Counted from the stretch's first letter, positions 53,976 through 63,921 are shown. The stretch is DNA of 64,000 nucleotides from Fen-1231 sp035286465 (GCA_035286465.1 DATEDF010000070.1:1-64000), one strand, 5' to 3'. Notes: generated by a model not told the origin, from the letters alone. Numbers and translations are program-made.

Positions 53976-55243
53976 CAGGCATCCCTCCAGTCGGGGTCGG
54001 CCTGCTCGATCCGAACCAGATCTTCGTACGATTCCCGCGCGGTCACCAGTGCGAAACGGTGGCCGTCCACGAAGACCTCCGCCGCGCGGGGGCGGGAGTT
54101 GTAGTTCGAGGACATCGCGTATCCGTATGCACCCGCGCCGTGGACGACGACAAGGTCCCCCGGCGACACGTCGTCCGTTTCCCGCTCGAGGGCGAGGAAG
54201 TCGCCGCTTTCACACACCGGCCCTACGACATCCACCACCGCGCGCTCCCCCGAGGGTTGCACGGCCTCCACCAGATGAAACGCATCGTAGTGCGACGGGC
54301 GGAGCAGCTCCGACATCCCCGCGTCCACGATCACGAGCTCCTTGCCGCCGCTCCGCTTGCGATAGAGCACACGGGTCAGGAGGACGCCGCTCTCGGCCGC
54401 GAAGAAACGGCCCGGCTCCACCAGCAGCTCCACGCCGAGCGCGCGCGCCACCGGCGTGACGATCCGCGCGAAGGCGTCCAGGTCGGGCTCCTCGTCGCCC
54501 TCGCCGTACCGAACGGGGAGGCCGCCGCCGGCGTCAAGGTACCTGAGGACCGCGCCCAGGTCGCGCAGGCGGCGGCCCAGCTCGCCGAGACGGGCGAGAC
54601 CGTCGCGATAGGGCTCGAGCGTCATCAATTGGGAGCCCACGTGCATGTCGAGCGCGAGCAGCCGGATGTGCCGGAGCCGGAGCGCCAGGCGCGCCACCTC
54701 GAACGCCTCGTCGTACGGGATCCCAAACTTGTGCCCTCGCTCCCCCGTCGCAGTGTACGGATGGGCGCTCTCGACGGTGACCTCGGGATTCACGCGCAGC
54801 CCCACCGGCGCACTCGTGTCCAGCTCGCCGGCGATCGCGTCGAGGAGCACAAGCTCCGCCTCCGACTCCACGTTGATCAGCTTCACGCCGGCCTGTAGCC
54901 CCTCACGCAGCTCCCCGGCCGTCTTGCCGACGCCCCCGAAGATGATGTCGTGCCCGAGGAATCCCGCGCGGCGGGCACGAAACAGCTCGCCCCCCGAGAC
55001 CACATCGGCGCCGGCACCCAGCTCGCGCAGGAGCACCAGGAGTGCGCGATTCGCGTTCGCCTTGAGGCTGTAGTGCACGCGGTGAGGCACGGCGTGCAGC
55101 GCCGAGGCGAGGCGCCGGTAGCGCTCGCGGAGCGCCGCGGCGCTGTACACGAACGTCGGCGTGCCCACCGCGATCGCGATACGCTCGGCGGGGACGTCCT
55201 CGCAGTGGAGCACGCCGTCCCTGCGCGCGAAGACGGAGGTCAA
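53975..55243 (-). CDS. lysA: diaminopimelate decarboxylase
   Basis: 422 residues. PLP lysine in HYSLKANAN; HVGSQLMTLEPY, EPGRFFAAESG and the second active site GPVCESGDFLA are present. Makes lysine. A TTG at 55243 shares TTGA with the proS stop; GTG 55258, inside proS, is an alternative. Confidence 0.94.
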   Translation of the reverse strand: MTSVFARRDGVLHCEDVPAERIAIAVGTPTFVYSAAALRERYRRLASALHAVPHRVHYSLKANANRALLVLLRELGAGADVVSGGELFRARRAGFLGHDIIFGGVGKTAGELREGLQAGVKLINVESEAELVLLDAIAGELDTSAPVGLRVNPEVTVESAHPYTATGERGHKFGIPYDEAFEVARLALRLRHIRLLALDMHVGSQLMTLEPYRDGLARLGELGRRLRDLGAVLRYLDAGGGLPVRYGEGDEEPDLDAFARIVTPVARALGVELLVEPGRFFAAESGVLLTRVLYRKRSGGKELVIVDAGMSELLRPSHYDAFHLVEAVQPSGERAVVDVVGPVCESGDFLALERETDDVSPGDLVVVHGAGAYGYAMSSNYNSRPRAAEVFVDGHRFALVTARESYEDLVRIEQADPDWRDA

Positions 55244-56712
55244 TAGGCCTTGGCCCACACGACCTCGTGCTTTGCCGGCTGGCCGGTCGCGAGGCAGGTC
55301 TTCGGCGCCTCGGGCGACCGGAACTCCGGATCGGGAATCAGGCGGATCGTGGCCCTGGTCTCTTCCTTGACCCTGGCTTCGCTCGCGGGATCGCCATTCC
55401 ACCCGGCATACACGAACGCGCCGTCGCCGTCCATGATCTCACGGAAGCGCTCGTACGTGATGGGGCCGCGGACGCTGGCGGCGTCCCGCCGCGCCGTCGC
55501 CGCGGCGAGCATGTCCCCCTGGATCGTCCCCAGGAGCCTGGCGACCGCTTCGGCGACGCCGGTCATCGGAATCGCCGCCTTCGCGCGGGTGTCGCGGCGC
55601 GCGGAGAAGACGGACTGCTTCTCGAGGTCCTTCGGTCCGAGTTCGAGCCGGAGTGGGACGCCCTTGAGTTCCCACTCGTAGTACTTCGCGCCGGGCTTGA
55701 GGCCGTCGCGCGCGTCCACGTGCACGCGCAGGCGGTCGGACGCGCCGCGCCCCGTCCACGCGGCCAGCTCGTCCCGGAGCGCGTGCGCCGCCGGCACGAC
55801 TCGCCCCCGCTCGTCGTCGTTCTTCCAGATGGGAACGATCACGACCTCGATCGGCGCGAGGCGCGGCGGGAGGCGCAGGCCGTTGTCGTCGCCGTGGGTC
55901 ATCACGAGCCCGCCGACCAGGCGCGTCGAAACGCCCCAGCTGGTATTCCAGGCGTACTCGATGCTCCCTGACTCACTCTGGAACTTCACGTCGAACGCCT
56001 TGGCGAAGTTCTGGCCGAGGTTGTGCGACGTGCCTGCCTGGAGCGCCTTGTTGTCCTGCATCACCGCTTCGAGCGCGTAGGTGCGCAACGCGCCGGCGAA
56101 CTTCTCGCTCTCCGTCTTGAGGCCGGTGATCACCGGCATCGCCATCCACTCTTCCGCGAACGTGCGGTAGATGCCCAGGATCGTGCGCGCCTCCCGTTCG
56201 GCTTCGTCGTGCGTCGCGTGCGCCGTGTGCCCCTCCTGCCAGAGGAACTCGAGCGTCCGCAGGAAGAGCCGGGTCCTCAGCTCCCACCGCACGACGTTCG
56301 CCCACTGATTGATCAGGATCGGCAGGTCGCGGTACGACTGCACCCACTTCGCGTACGAGTGATAGATGATCGTCTCGCTCGTGGGACGCACGATCAGCGG
56401 CTCCTCGAGCTTCTTCCCGCCGCCGTGTGTGACCACCGCGGTCTCCGGCGCGAACCCCTGGACGTGCTGCGCCTCCTTGTGCAGGAAGCTCTCGGGAATG
56501 AGGAGCGGGAAATACGCGTTCACGTGGCCGGTCGCCTTGAACATGTCGTCCAGGGCGCGCTGCATCCGCTCCCAGATCCCGTAGCCGTGCGGACGAATGA
56601 CCATGCACCCCTTGACGGGCGCATAGTCCGCCAGCTCGGCGCGCAGCACGACCTCGTTGTACCAGGCGCTGAAGTCCTCGGCGCGAGGTGTCAGCTTCTT
56701 GTCGTCGGACAT
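55240..56712 (-). CDS. proS: prolyl-tRNA synthetase, archaeal/eukaryotic-type
   Basis: 490 residues. Class II motif 2 region NVVRWELRTRLFLRTLEFLW and motif 3 with GLVMTHGDDNGLRLPP. No bacterial editing insertion; the protein ends in Ala-Tyr, as expected for the type 3 form with a C-terminal Tyr. ATG 56712 shares one base with hisS. Confidence 0.95.
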   Translation of the reverse strand: MSDDKKLTPRAEDFSAWYNEVVLRAELADYAPVKGCMVIRPHGYGIWERMQRALDDMFKATGHVNAYFPLLIPESFLHKEAQHVQGFAPETAVVTHGGGKKLEEPLIVRPTSETIIYHSYAKWVQSYRDLPILINQWANVVRWELRTRLFLRTLEFLWQEGHTAHATHDEAEREARTILGIYRTFAEEWMAMPVITGLKTESEKFAGALRTYALEAVMQDNKALQAGTSHNLGQNFAKAFDVKFQSESGSIEYAWNTSWGVSTRLVGGLVMTHGDDNGLRLPPRLAPIEVVIVPIWKNDDERGRVVPAAHALRDELAAWTGRGASDRLRVHVDARDGLKPGAKYYEWELKGVPLRLELGPKDLEKQSVFSARRDTRAKAAIPMTGVAEAVARLLGTIQGDMLAAATARRDAASVRGPITYERFREIMDGDGAFVYAGWNGDPASEARVKEETRATIRLIPDPEFRSPEAPKTCLATGQPAKHEVVWAKAY

Positions 56713-57986
56713 CAGTCGGGATGGCGTGGAGGAACGGCTTCGATGGCGAACGGCTGCTCCCGTCCGCTCGCGAGATCCTTCAGGACGGCGTGCCCTTCCG
56801 GCAGAAGGAGCACGGCGCGTGCGGCTCCGGCGCTGCTCGCGGCCTTGAGCTGCTTCGCCACGGGTTGTTCCCGCAGTGCGCATTCGACGCTGTACCCGAG
56901 CCGCCGGAGCCTGGCCGACACCATGCGGGCGCGGGGCATCGGCTCGGCGCCGCTCTCAACCACGTAGAAGTCGAGCCGGTTCGCGACGGTCGGGAACTTG
57001 CCGCGCGCCTCCACGAGCTTGCCCAGCACCACGTCGCCCATGCCGAAGCCGCAGGCGGGAAGGTCCACGCCGCCCAGTTCTTTCAGCAGGTTGTCGTAGC
57101 GTCCGCCGCCGCAGATCGCGCGCAACTCGCCTTGCGCATCGAACAACTCGAAGACGATGCCCGTGTAGTACGCGAGGCCGCGCACCACCGCCAGATCGAG
57201 GTCCACCCAGCCCCGGACGTCGAGTGACTCGAGGTGCCCCAGATAGCGGTCGAGGTGGTCCAGGTGCGGCGCGACCGTCTTTGCCTTGCCGAACTCCCGC
57301 CGGAGCTCCCCGGCGTCGCGCACGTCGGGGAGGGCCATCACCCGCGTGATGCTGGCCGGGGTGAGTCCCGCCTCGGCGAGCTTGTCCCGGGACGCCGAGA
57401 GCGGCTGCCGTGCGGACTTGTCGAGCACGGCGTAGACGGCCTCCCGTTGCGTGTCACGCACCCCCACCGCGTCGAGCAGCGCGTTCAGCAAACGGCGGTC
57501 GGAGACTCGCGCGCGCACATCGGCCGGCGTGAGCCCGAGTTCCCGCATGATGTCCAGGGCCACCGCGAGCACCTCGGCATCCGCCGTCTCGCTCGATTCG
57601 CCGACGATGTCCACGTTGAGCTGGAAGTGCTCGCGAAGGCGCCCCTTTTGCTGCCGTTCGTAGCGGAACAGCTGGGGGATGGAGAACCAACGGATCGGCT
57701 TGCGGAGCGCCTGCGCCTTCGCCGCCACCATCCGCGCGAAGGTGGGGGTCATTTCGGGCCGGAGCGCGACTTCGCGCCCGCCCTTGTCGGTGAAGGCGTA
57801 AAGCTGCCTGACGATCTCGTCGCCGCTCTTCTTCGTGTACAGTTCGAGCGGTTCGAGCGGTGGGCCGTCGTACTCCACGAACGCGTAGCGCCGGCAGACC
57901 TCGCGCCACGCCCGGAAGAGGTGGACGCGCCGCGCGAACTCGTCTGGATAGAAGTCTCGAAACCCGGGAAGCGCTCCGCCAGCCAT
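56712..57986 (-). CDS. hisS: histidyl-tRNA synthetase
   Basis: 424 residues. Motif 1 onwards, motif 2 IPQLFRYERQQKGRLREHFQ, HisA signature GLAYYTGIVFE and GGGRYDNL are present; the C-terminal anticodon domain is complete. HisZ is less likely because the RxxQ-type histidine loops are intact. Nine bases after folC. Confidence 0.93.
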   Translation of the reverse strand: MAGGALPGFRDFYPDEFARRVHLFRAWREVCRRYAFVEYDGPPLEPLELYTKKSGDEIVRQLYAFTDKGGREVALRPEMTPTFARMVAAKAQALRKPIRWFSIPQLFRYERQQKGRLREHFQLNVDIVGESSETADAEVLAVALDIMRELGLTPADVRARVSDRRLLNALLDAVGVRDTQREAVYAVLDKSARQPLSASRDKLAEAGLTPASITRVMALPDVRDAGELRREFGKAKTVAPHLDHLDRYLGHLESLDVRGWVDLDLAVVRGLAYYTGIVFELFDAQGELRAICGGGRYDNLLKELGGVDLPACGFGMGDVVLGKLVEARGKFPTVANRLDFYVVESGAEPMPRARMVSARLRRLGYSVECALREQPVAKQLKAASSAGAARAVLLLPEGHAVLKDLASGREQPFAIEAVPPRHPD

Positions 57987-57995
57987 TCAGTAAAG

Positions 57996-59285
57996 CTACG
58001 CGGGGGTCGGAGAGACCTCCAGCCGAGCCATCGCGTCGCCCACGGTGTGGAAGGAGCCGGTGACGAGCACCGAGGCCCCTTGCTCCGCCGCGCGCGCGAG
58101 CGCGCGGTCGAAGTCCCGCACGACCTCCGCGTTCCACCCCTTCGCTCGGGCGTGCGCGAGCGCCACCGGCAGGCTCCACGTGCGGCTCGCCGGCGCGGTG
58201 GGCGCGATGGTCAGGACGTACTCATCCACGACGGGACCGAGCACGTCCATGATGGCGCGCCAGTCCTTGTCCCCGAGCACGCTCAGCACCGCGACCAGCG
58301 GCCGCGGGGGCCGGATCGAGGCAAGTGTCGTCGCCACCACCGCCGCGCCATCGGGATTATGCGCCACGTCGAACAGGTACTTGCCCCAGCGCTGAAAGCG
58401 GCCGGGCAGGCGCACGTGCGCGAGTCCGCGCCGGAGCTCGTCCCCCGTCGGCGCGAAGGACGGCGGGAGCGCATCGAGCGCCGCCGCGGCGACCGCGGCG
58501 TTCGCCGCCTGGTGAGCGCCGAGGAGCGGCGTGGCAAGCGCCGCCGCCACGCCGAGGCCGGGGAGCGCGAACGAAGTCCCATCGGCCCCGATCTTCACAT
58601 CCCGCGGGCCATCCTCGTCGTAGACGACGCGGACCGGCGCCGCGCCGTGCTCCCGCGCGTGCCGCGCGAGGAGCGCGCGGATGGCGGGGTCCGGATCACC
58701 AATGATCGCCGGCACGCCGTACTTGAAGATCCCGGCCTTCTCGTACGCGATCTCCTCGCGCGTCGCCCCGAGATACTCGACGTGGTCAATGCCGATGTTG
58801 GTCACCGCCGCGACGAGCGGCGTCAGCACGTTGGTCGCGTCGAGCCGCCCGCCGAGCCCCGTCTCGATTATCGCGACGTCCACCGCCGCCTCCGCGAAGA
58901 ACTGGAAGGCCATCGCCGTCGTCGCCTCGAAGAAGGTCGCGTGGAGCCGCTCCACTTCCGGCGTCCACCGCTCGACGAACGCCACGATCCGCTCCGGATC
59001 GACCGGCTCGCCGTCAATGAGGAACCGTTCCCGGAAGTCCACCAGGTGAGGCGACGTGTATTTCGCGACGCGAAGCCCCTTGGCGCGCAGCACCGCCTCG
59101 AGCATCGCGCAGACGCTCCCCTTCCCGTTCGTGCCGGCCACGTGGAGCACGTGCAATGCGCGGTGTGGATCGCCCAGCGAATGGAGAAACGCCTCCACCC
59201 GCTCGAGCCCCAACTTCCAGATGCCGGTGGTGCGCGCGAAAAGGAAGTCGAGCGCGTCGTGGTATGTCTTCAGGCCGATGCCCAC
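57996..59285 (-). CDS. folC: folylpolyglutamate/dihydrofolate synthase
   Basis: 429 residues. ATP loop HVAGTNGKGSVCAMLE, ETGLGGRLDATN, GIDHVEYLGAT and FDVAHNPDGA are Mur-ligase family motifs. Adds glutamates to folate. Start GTG 59285 overlaps accD by 16 bp. Confidence 0.94.
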   Translation of the reverse strand: MGIGLKTYHDALDFLFARTTGIWKLGLERVEAFLHSLGDPHRALHVLHVAGTNGKGSVCAMLEAVLRAKGLRVAKYTSPHLVDFRERFLIDGEPVDPERIVAFVERWTPEVERLHATFFEATTAMAFQFFAEAAVDVAIIETGLGGRLDATNVLTPLVAAVTNIGIDHVEYLGATREEIAYEKAGIFKYGVPAIIGDPDPAIRALLARHAREHGAAPVRVVYDEDGPRDVKIGADGTSFALPGLGVAAALATPLLGAHQAANAAVAAAALDALPPSFAPTGDELRRGLAHVRLPGRFQRWGKYLFDVAHNPDGAAVVATTLASIRPPRPLVAVLSVLGDKDWRAIMDVLGPVVDEYVLTIAPTAPASRTWSLPVALAHARAKGWNAEVVRDFDRALARAAEQGASVLVTGSFHTVGDAMARLEVSPTPA

Positions 59286-60133
59286 CCGGTGGCCGCCGGC
59301 TTGCCGCTCATGTGCCGCAGGAGCTGCCCCACGGTGGACTTGAGCTGGTGTCGGTGCACCACGCTGTCCACCATGCCGTGGTCGAGAAGGAACTCGGCGG
59401 TCTGAAACCCCTCGGGAAGGTCCTGTCCGAGTGTTTGCTTGATCACACGCGGTCCGGCGAACCCGATGACCGCGCCCGGCTCGGCCAGAATGGCGTCGCC
59501 GAGCATGGCGTAGCTCGCGCTCACGCCGCCGGTGGTGGGATTCGTGAGGATGGAGACGTAGGGAATGCGCCGCTCCGCGAGCTGCGACAGCACGGCCGAC
59601 GTCTTCGCCATCTGCATCAACGAGAGCACGCCCTCCTGCATCCGCGCCCCCCCGGACGCGGAGACCAGGATGAGCGCGAACTTCTTCTCGAGCGAGCGCT
59701 GCCCGAGGCGTGCAATCTTCTCGCCCACGACCGAGCCCATCGAGCCGCCCATGAACGCGAAGTCCATCACGCCGAGATTGACCGGCATCTTCTCCATCGT
59801 GCCGGCGGCGGTGACGATCGCGTCGCTGTCGCCCGCGTTCGTCAGGGCCCGCTTGAGTCGCTCGCGATAGTCGGGGAAGCCGAGCGGGTCGGTGGAGCGG
59901 AGGTCCGGCTCGGTCTCCTCGACGGAGCCTTCGTCCAGCAGGAGATTCACGTAGTCCACCGCCCGCAGCCGTCGGTGATAATCGCAACTCGGGCAGACGT
60001 TGTGGTTCCGGCTGAATTTCTCGCGGATGTCGGTGTGGCCGCAGGCCTCGCACTTTTCCCAGACGTCGGCAGGGATTTCGAGGCGCTCGCCACGGGGCTG
60101 GCGGGGTTTCTTTTCTTTGCGGAACCAGGCCAT
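59270..60133 (-). CDS. accD: acetyl-CoA carboxylase carboxyltransferase beta subunit
   Basis: 287 residues. N-terminal zinc ribbon C28, C31, C47, C50 (KCEACGHTD, VCPSCDYH), then MGGSMGSVVGEKIARL and SASGGARMQEG of the carboxyltransferase fold. With AccA it makes malonyl-CoA; accA is not in the window. The accD-folC order is common. Confidence 0.96.
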   Translation of the reverse strand: MAWFRKEKKPRQPRGERLEIPADVWEKCEACGHTDIREKFSRNHNVCPSCDYHRRLRAVDYVNLLLDEGSVEETEPDLRSTDPLGFPDYRERLKRALTNAGDSDAIVTAAGTMEKMPVNLGVMDFAFMGGSMGSVVGEKIARLGQRSLEKKFALILVSASGGARMQEGVLSLMQMAKTSAVLSQLAERRIPYVSILTNPTTGGVSASYAMLGDAILAEPGAVIGFAGPRVIKQTLGQDLPEGFQTAEFLLDHGMVDSVVHRHQLKSTVGQLLRHMSGKPAATGWASA

Positions 60134-60189
60134 GGGGTCAATCTCGCGCGTGGATCGGGCCGCGGCAACCGGAGGAGAGGCGAGATGGG

Positions 60190-60270
60190 AGGGAGCAGCG
60201 AGCGGTGAGATCGAGCGGGGAGCGGCGAGAGAAAGCGGGGAGCGGTGAGAGAAAGCGGGGAGCGGCGAGG
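60190..60270. repeat. heptad-type repeat array, left arm
   Basis: Degenerate 7-bp units AGCGGGG, AGCGGCG and AGAGAAA. GAGCGGGGAGCGGCGAGAG (60213-60231, 19 bp) is repeated inverted without mismatch at 60824-60842. Ends 13 bp before the four-helix gene stop. Confidence 0.85.
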
Positions 60271-60282
60271 GCTCTCAACGTC

Positions 60283-60720
60283 TCAGACGAGATGGGACTT
60301 TGCCGGGCGCCTGGCGAGCCACTTCTGCGCGCCGATCAGTATGCGCCTCAGCTCGCACAGTTGCTCGAAGCGCAGCTCGGCGACGCCCGCCGGAAGATCA
60401 TCGCGCACCGCGCGATACCAGCTGAAACTCTCCCGGAGTGAACCCAGCGCGATCCCGAAGAACCGCGAACGATCAATGGGGCGCGAGCGTCCGAATCCCT
60501 CGGCGACGTTTGCGCTGATCGAACTGACGGCCCTGAGGAGTTGATCTGCGCACTCGATGGAGATGCGACGGCCTCGAAGGTTGCGGGCGTCACGCGCCGC
60601 CAGATCGAGGACGTACAGCGCCACGCGATAACCGTGGAACCGCCAGATGGGATCGTCGCGGATGCTTGCCGGTGCGCACGCCTCCCACCCGAGGAAGGCT
60701 TCGTCATGAATGATGGGCAT
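60283..60720 (-). CDS. four-helix bundle protein (S23/IVS-encoded family)
   Basis: 145 residues from ATG 60720, about 20 longer than usual. The core VSSISANVAEGFGRSRP then RFFGIALGSLRES matches the four-helix bundle family first seen in 23S rRNA intervening sequences and structurally related to the Avd protein of diversity-generating retroelements. Likely a homo-oligomeric basic helical bundle that may bind nucleic acid. It lies between inverted heptad repeat arrays, with no promoter I can see, and looks like an insertion between accD and rodA. Confidence 0.82.
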   Translation of the reverse strand: MPIIHDEAFLGWEACAPASIRDDPIWRFHGYRVALYVLDLAARDARNLRGRRISIECADQLLRAVSSISANVAEGFGRSRPIDRSRFFGIALGSLRESFSWYRAVRDDLPAGVAELRFEQLCELRRILIGAQKWLARRPAKSHLV

Positions 60721-60810
60721 GGCCCCAAGGTGGGCACGGGGCCTGGCAGAACCATCACCCATTCCGTGCCGTCCGGACCATTCGATCGCGCCATTACTCC
60801 CCACGACGCG

Positions 60811-60880
60811 TCCGCCCCGCTCGCTCTCGCCGCTCCCCGCTCGCTCTCGCCGCTCGCCACTCGATCTCGCCTCTCGCCAC
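60811..60880. repeat. heptad-type repeat array, right arm (inverted)
   Basis: Units GCTCGCT, CTCGCCG and CTCGCCA. Holds CTCTCGCCGCTCCCCGCTC (60824-60842), the exact inverse of the left arm. It ends 9 bp before the rodA stop at 60890. Confidence 0.85.
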
Positions 60881-60889
60881 TCCGCCGCG

Positions 60890-62140
60890 TCAAATCGCCA
60901 GCATATCCGCCTTCCCCCTCCCCTCCACCGACAACCTCCCCTCTATCCCGACGGCAATCCAGCACGCCAGCATGAACGACCCTCCGTACGAGAAGAAGGG
61001 CAACGGAATCCCGGCAATCGGCATCAGATTCATCGTCATGCCGACGTTCACCAGCACGTGAACGAACCAGATCGAGACCAGACCGAACGCGACCAGGCTC
61101 GCGAAGGGATGCGTCGCGCGCGCGGCGACGCGCACCGACCGCAGAAAGAGCACCAGAAAGAGCGCCAGCGCGATCGTCACGCCGAGAAAGCCGAGCTCTT
61201 CCCCGACGACCGGGAAGATGAAATCCGTGTGACGCTCCGGCAGAAACGCGAGCCGCTTCTGCGTGCCCTCGGTGAAGCCCTTGCCGAGCCAGCCGCCCGA
61301 GCCGATCGCAACCTGGGACTGCAGGAGCTGATAGCCCGCGCGCTGGGGATCCGCCGACGGATCGAGGAAGGCAAGAAAGCGCCGCTGCTGGAACGGGTCG
61401 AGCTTCTCCCACGCGACGGGCGCCACGACCCCCATCACCACGTTCATCACGACGATGAACACGCCCTCGGCGACGTAGGGCTTGTACCAGAGCACCAGCG
61501 CGAAGAAGAGCAGGAACCACGCTCCCCACAGTTGCGGCGTGCCGAACGCGAGCACGAGGCTCAGGGCGGGGCTCGCCACGAGCACCAGGAGTTGCCACGA
61601 GGCGCCGCTCCAGAAGAGCATCGCGAAGAAGATGCCGATGAACACGAGCCCGGTCCCGAGATCGGGCTGTGCCATGATGAAGAGCCACGGGACGCCCACG
61701 ACGAGCGCCGGCTGCCAGAGGTCCAGCAACGACTTCGGCGCCTCCTTCCGTGCGGCGAACACCTTGGCGAGCATCAGCACGACCGCGATCTTTGCCAGCT
61801 CTGCCGGCTGGCCGAGTTTGACGCCGCCGATCGCGAGCCAGCTCCGCGTGCGCGCGGCCGGGCCGGAGCCCGTCCCGATGAAGAGGAGGAGCAGCAGGAC
61901 GATGCAGGTTCCCACGAACACCGGGGTCGCCATCCAGTCGAGCAGCCGCGAGGAGGCGCGGCTCGCGAAGTACGCCGCGAGAACGCCGACGCCGAGCCAG
62001 ATGAGCTGCCGCTTCCACATCCCCGCGACGATCGTGGGGACGTCGGTCTGGCCGGCCGAATAGACCATCGCGATCCCGAACGCCGAGAGCAGAAGCGCGA
62101 GGGCCACGAGCGGATAATCCGCGACGCGCGGTCGCTTCAC
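60890..62140 (-). CDS. rodA: rod-shape SEDS peptidoglycan glycosyltransferase RodA
   Basis: 416 residues with ten transmembrane helices. SEDS motifs: QPAELAKIA, MAQPDLGTGLVFIGIFFAML, TDFIFPVVGEELGFLG and GIPLPFFSYGGS. Polymerises glycan with PBP2 for elongation. GTG start coupled to mrdA (GTGA). Confidence 0.94.
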   Translation of the reverse strand: MKRPRVADYPLVALALLLSAFGIAMVYSAGQTDVPTIVAGMWKRQLIWLGVGVLAAYFASRASSRLLDWMATPVFVGTCIVLLLLLFIGTGSGPAARTRSWLAIGGVKLGQPAELAKIAVVLMLAKVFAARKEAPKSLLDLWQPALVVGVPWLFIMAQPDLGTGLVFIGIFFAMLFWSGASWQLLVLVASPALSLVLAFGTPQLWGAWFLLFFALVLWYKPYVAEGVFIVVMNVVMGVVAPVAWEKLDPFQQRRFLAFLDPSADPQRAGYQLLQSQVAIGSGGWLGKGFTEGTQKRLAFLPERHTDFIFPVVGEELGFLGVTIALALFLVLFLRSVRVAARATHPFASLVAFGLVSIWFVHVLVNVGMTMNLMPIAGIPLPFFSYGGSFMLACWIAVGIEGRLSVEGRGKADMLAI

Positions 62141-63921
62141 CCGTCCCCCTCCGTGCTGAGGAGTTGCCGCGGCGCCGCTTTCAGATAATGCGCGATGATC
62201 TTCGAGGCGATCCGGGCCGCGCGCGTACCGTGGCCGCCGAACTCCAGCATCACCGCCACCACGATCTTCGGGTCGTTCGCCGGCGCGAAGCCGACGAACC
62301 AGGCGTGGTCGCGCGCGGGATCCTGCGCGTTCTGCGCGGTACCGGTCTTGCCGGCGAGCAGGAGTCCCTCGATCCGGCTCGCGGCGGCCGTCCCGCGGCT
62401 CACGACGCCGGCGAGCGCCGCGCGGAGTCCGGCGAGCTGGGCACTATCGAGCCGGAAGAGGCGTTCGCGCACAGGCGGGCCGCGCGCCACTCGCGGCCGC
62501 GCGGCCGCGCCATCCGTCGCGAGCGCGGTGTAGAAGCGCGCCATGTTCAGGACGGTCTGCGCGTTGCGCCCCTGCCCGATCGCGAGGTTCAGCGCCTCGC
62601 CGCCCTGGCTCCATCCGCGCGGGCCCGCGACGCGGTTGAAGTACGCCGTCGCGGGCACGGTCGGAAAGTCGGAGCGCATCTCGCTCGGCAGGTCAATCTC
62701 CGTACGCGCGCCGGCGCCGAGCGAGACGCCCCCCGCCACGAGGTTCGTCAGGCCGATCTTGAGTCCGAGCTGATAGAAGTACGCGTCGCACGACTGCTCG
62801 ATCGCCTGCGCGAGCGTGAGCGACCCGTGGCCCTCCTTCTTGTGGCAGCGGAACCAGCGGTTCCCGTACTGATAGCCGCCCATGCACGGCACGCTCATCC
62901 GGTCGTCGAGCGTCGCGACTTTCGTCTCGAGCGCGATGACGGCGGTCGCGAGCTTCCACGTCGAGCCCGGCGGGTATTTCCCCTGCAGCGCCTTGTTGTA
63001 GAGCGGCTTGCGCGGATCCGAGTTCAGCGCGCGCCAATAGTCCACCGGAATGCTGCCGATGAACCGGTTGGGGTCGAAGCTCGGCGCACTGTGCAGCGCG
63101 AGCACCGCGCCGGAGCCGGGCTCGAGCGCGACGGCGCCTCCCACGAGCGAGTCGCCGAAGAGGCCGACGATGAACCGCTGCAGGTCGAGGTCCACGTTGG
63201 TGTGGAGTGGCGGAGCGCTCACCGGCGGCAGGTCCTGCCGCGCACCCGCCTCCCGCACCACGCGGCCACGGGAGTCCACCTCGACGAACCGCACGCCCTC
63301 GCGGCCGTGCAGCCGAGACTCGTACTCGCGCTCGACTCCGCTCTTCCCCACCTGCTGCCCGGGCTTGTATCCGGCGAACGTCCTCGAGTCGAGCTCGCTC
63401 TCGTTGATCTCGCCCGTGTATCCCGAGAGCGCGGCGACCACCGGTCCGTCGGGATAGAACCGCTTGGGCGTCGGCTGGATGATGAGCCCGGGAAACTCGA
63501 CGCGGTGCTCCTCGAGCACCGAGACCACGGTGAACGGTGCGTCGTCGAAGATCACGGCCGGCCGGTTCTGATTCCGTCGGAACCTCCGCACCACGGCGTC
63601 AATCTGGTCGTCCGGCAATGCGATCGTGCCGGCCAGCCGCCGCAGCGCCTCGCGCAATGAATCCGGACCGGGTGAAAAGAGCGAGACCGTGTACCCCGGG
63701 ATGTTCTCGGCGATGATCGCGCCGTGCCGGTCGTACACGATGCCGCGCGCGGCGGGAATCGGCACCTCGCGCAGCCGATTGAACTCCGAGCGCAGCACGT
63801 ACCGCGCGTGCTGGAGAATCTGCGTACGGAAGAAGGAGCCGGCCAGGAAGAGAAAAGTCAGGAAGAGCAGCGCGGATGCGATCCGCGCGCGCCGCTGGAC
63901 CTCGTTCGGCTGGAAGTTCAT
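62137..63921 (-). CDS. mrdA: penicillin-binding protein 2
   Basis: 594 residues. Membrane helix (about 14-33), dimerisation domain, and transpeptidase: S320-T-W-K323 in PPGSTWKLA, SCD in IEQSCDAYFYQ, and KTG in LLLAGKTGTAQN. Cross-links peptidoglycan; partner of RodA. Starts at ATG overlapping the mreD stop (ATGA). Confidence 0.95.
   Translation of the reverse strand: MNFQPNEVQRRARIASALLFLTFLFLAGSFFRTQILQHARYVLRSEFNRLREVPIPAARGIVYDRHGAIIAENIPGYTVSLFSPGPDSLREALRRLAGTIALPDDQIDAVVRRFRRNQNRPAVIFDDAPFTVVSVLEEHRVEFPGLIIQPTPKRFYPDGPVVAALSGYTGEINESELDSRTFAGYKPGQQVGKSGVEREYESRLHGREGVRFVEVDSRGRVVREAGARQDLPPVSAPPLHTNVDLDLQRFIVGLFGDSLVGGAVALEPGSGAVLALHSAPSFDPNRFIGSIPVDYWRALNSDPRKPLYNKALQGKYPPGSTWKLATAVIALETKVATLDDRMSVPCMGGYQYGNRWFRCHKKEGHGSLTLAQAIEQSCDAYFYQLGLKIGLTNLVAGGVSLGAGARTEIDLPSEMRSDFPTVPATAYFNRVAGPRGWSQGGEALNLAIGQGRNAQTVLNMARFYTALATDGAAARPRVARGPPVRERLFRLDSAQLAGLRAALAGVVSRGTAAASRIEGLLLAGKTGTAQNAQDPARDHAWFVGFAPANDPKIVVAVMLEFGGHGTRAARIASKIIAHYLKAAPRQLLSTEGDG

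Noticed and set aside
56712..57986. HisZ (ATP phosphoribosyltransferase regulatory subunit) instead of HisRS
   Set aside because: The histidine-binding loop GLAYYTGIVFE and C-terminal anticodon domain are intact and the neighbour is proS.
59286..60053. N-terminal extension of folC across accD
   Set aside because: Shadow of accD with atypical composition; FolC family start fits 59285.
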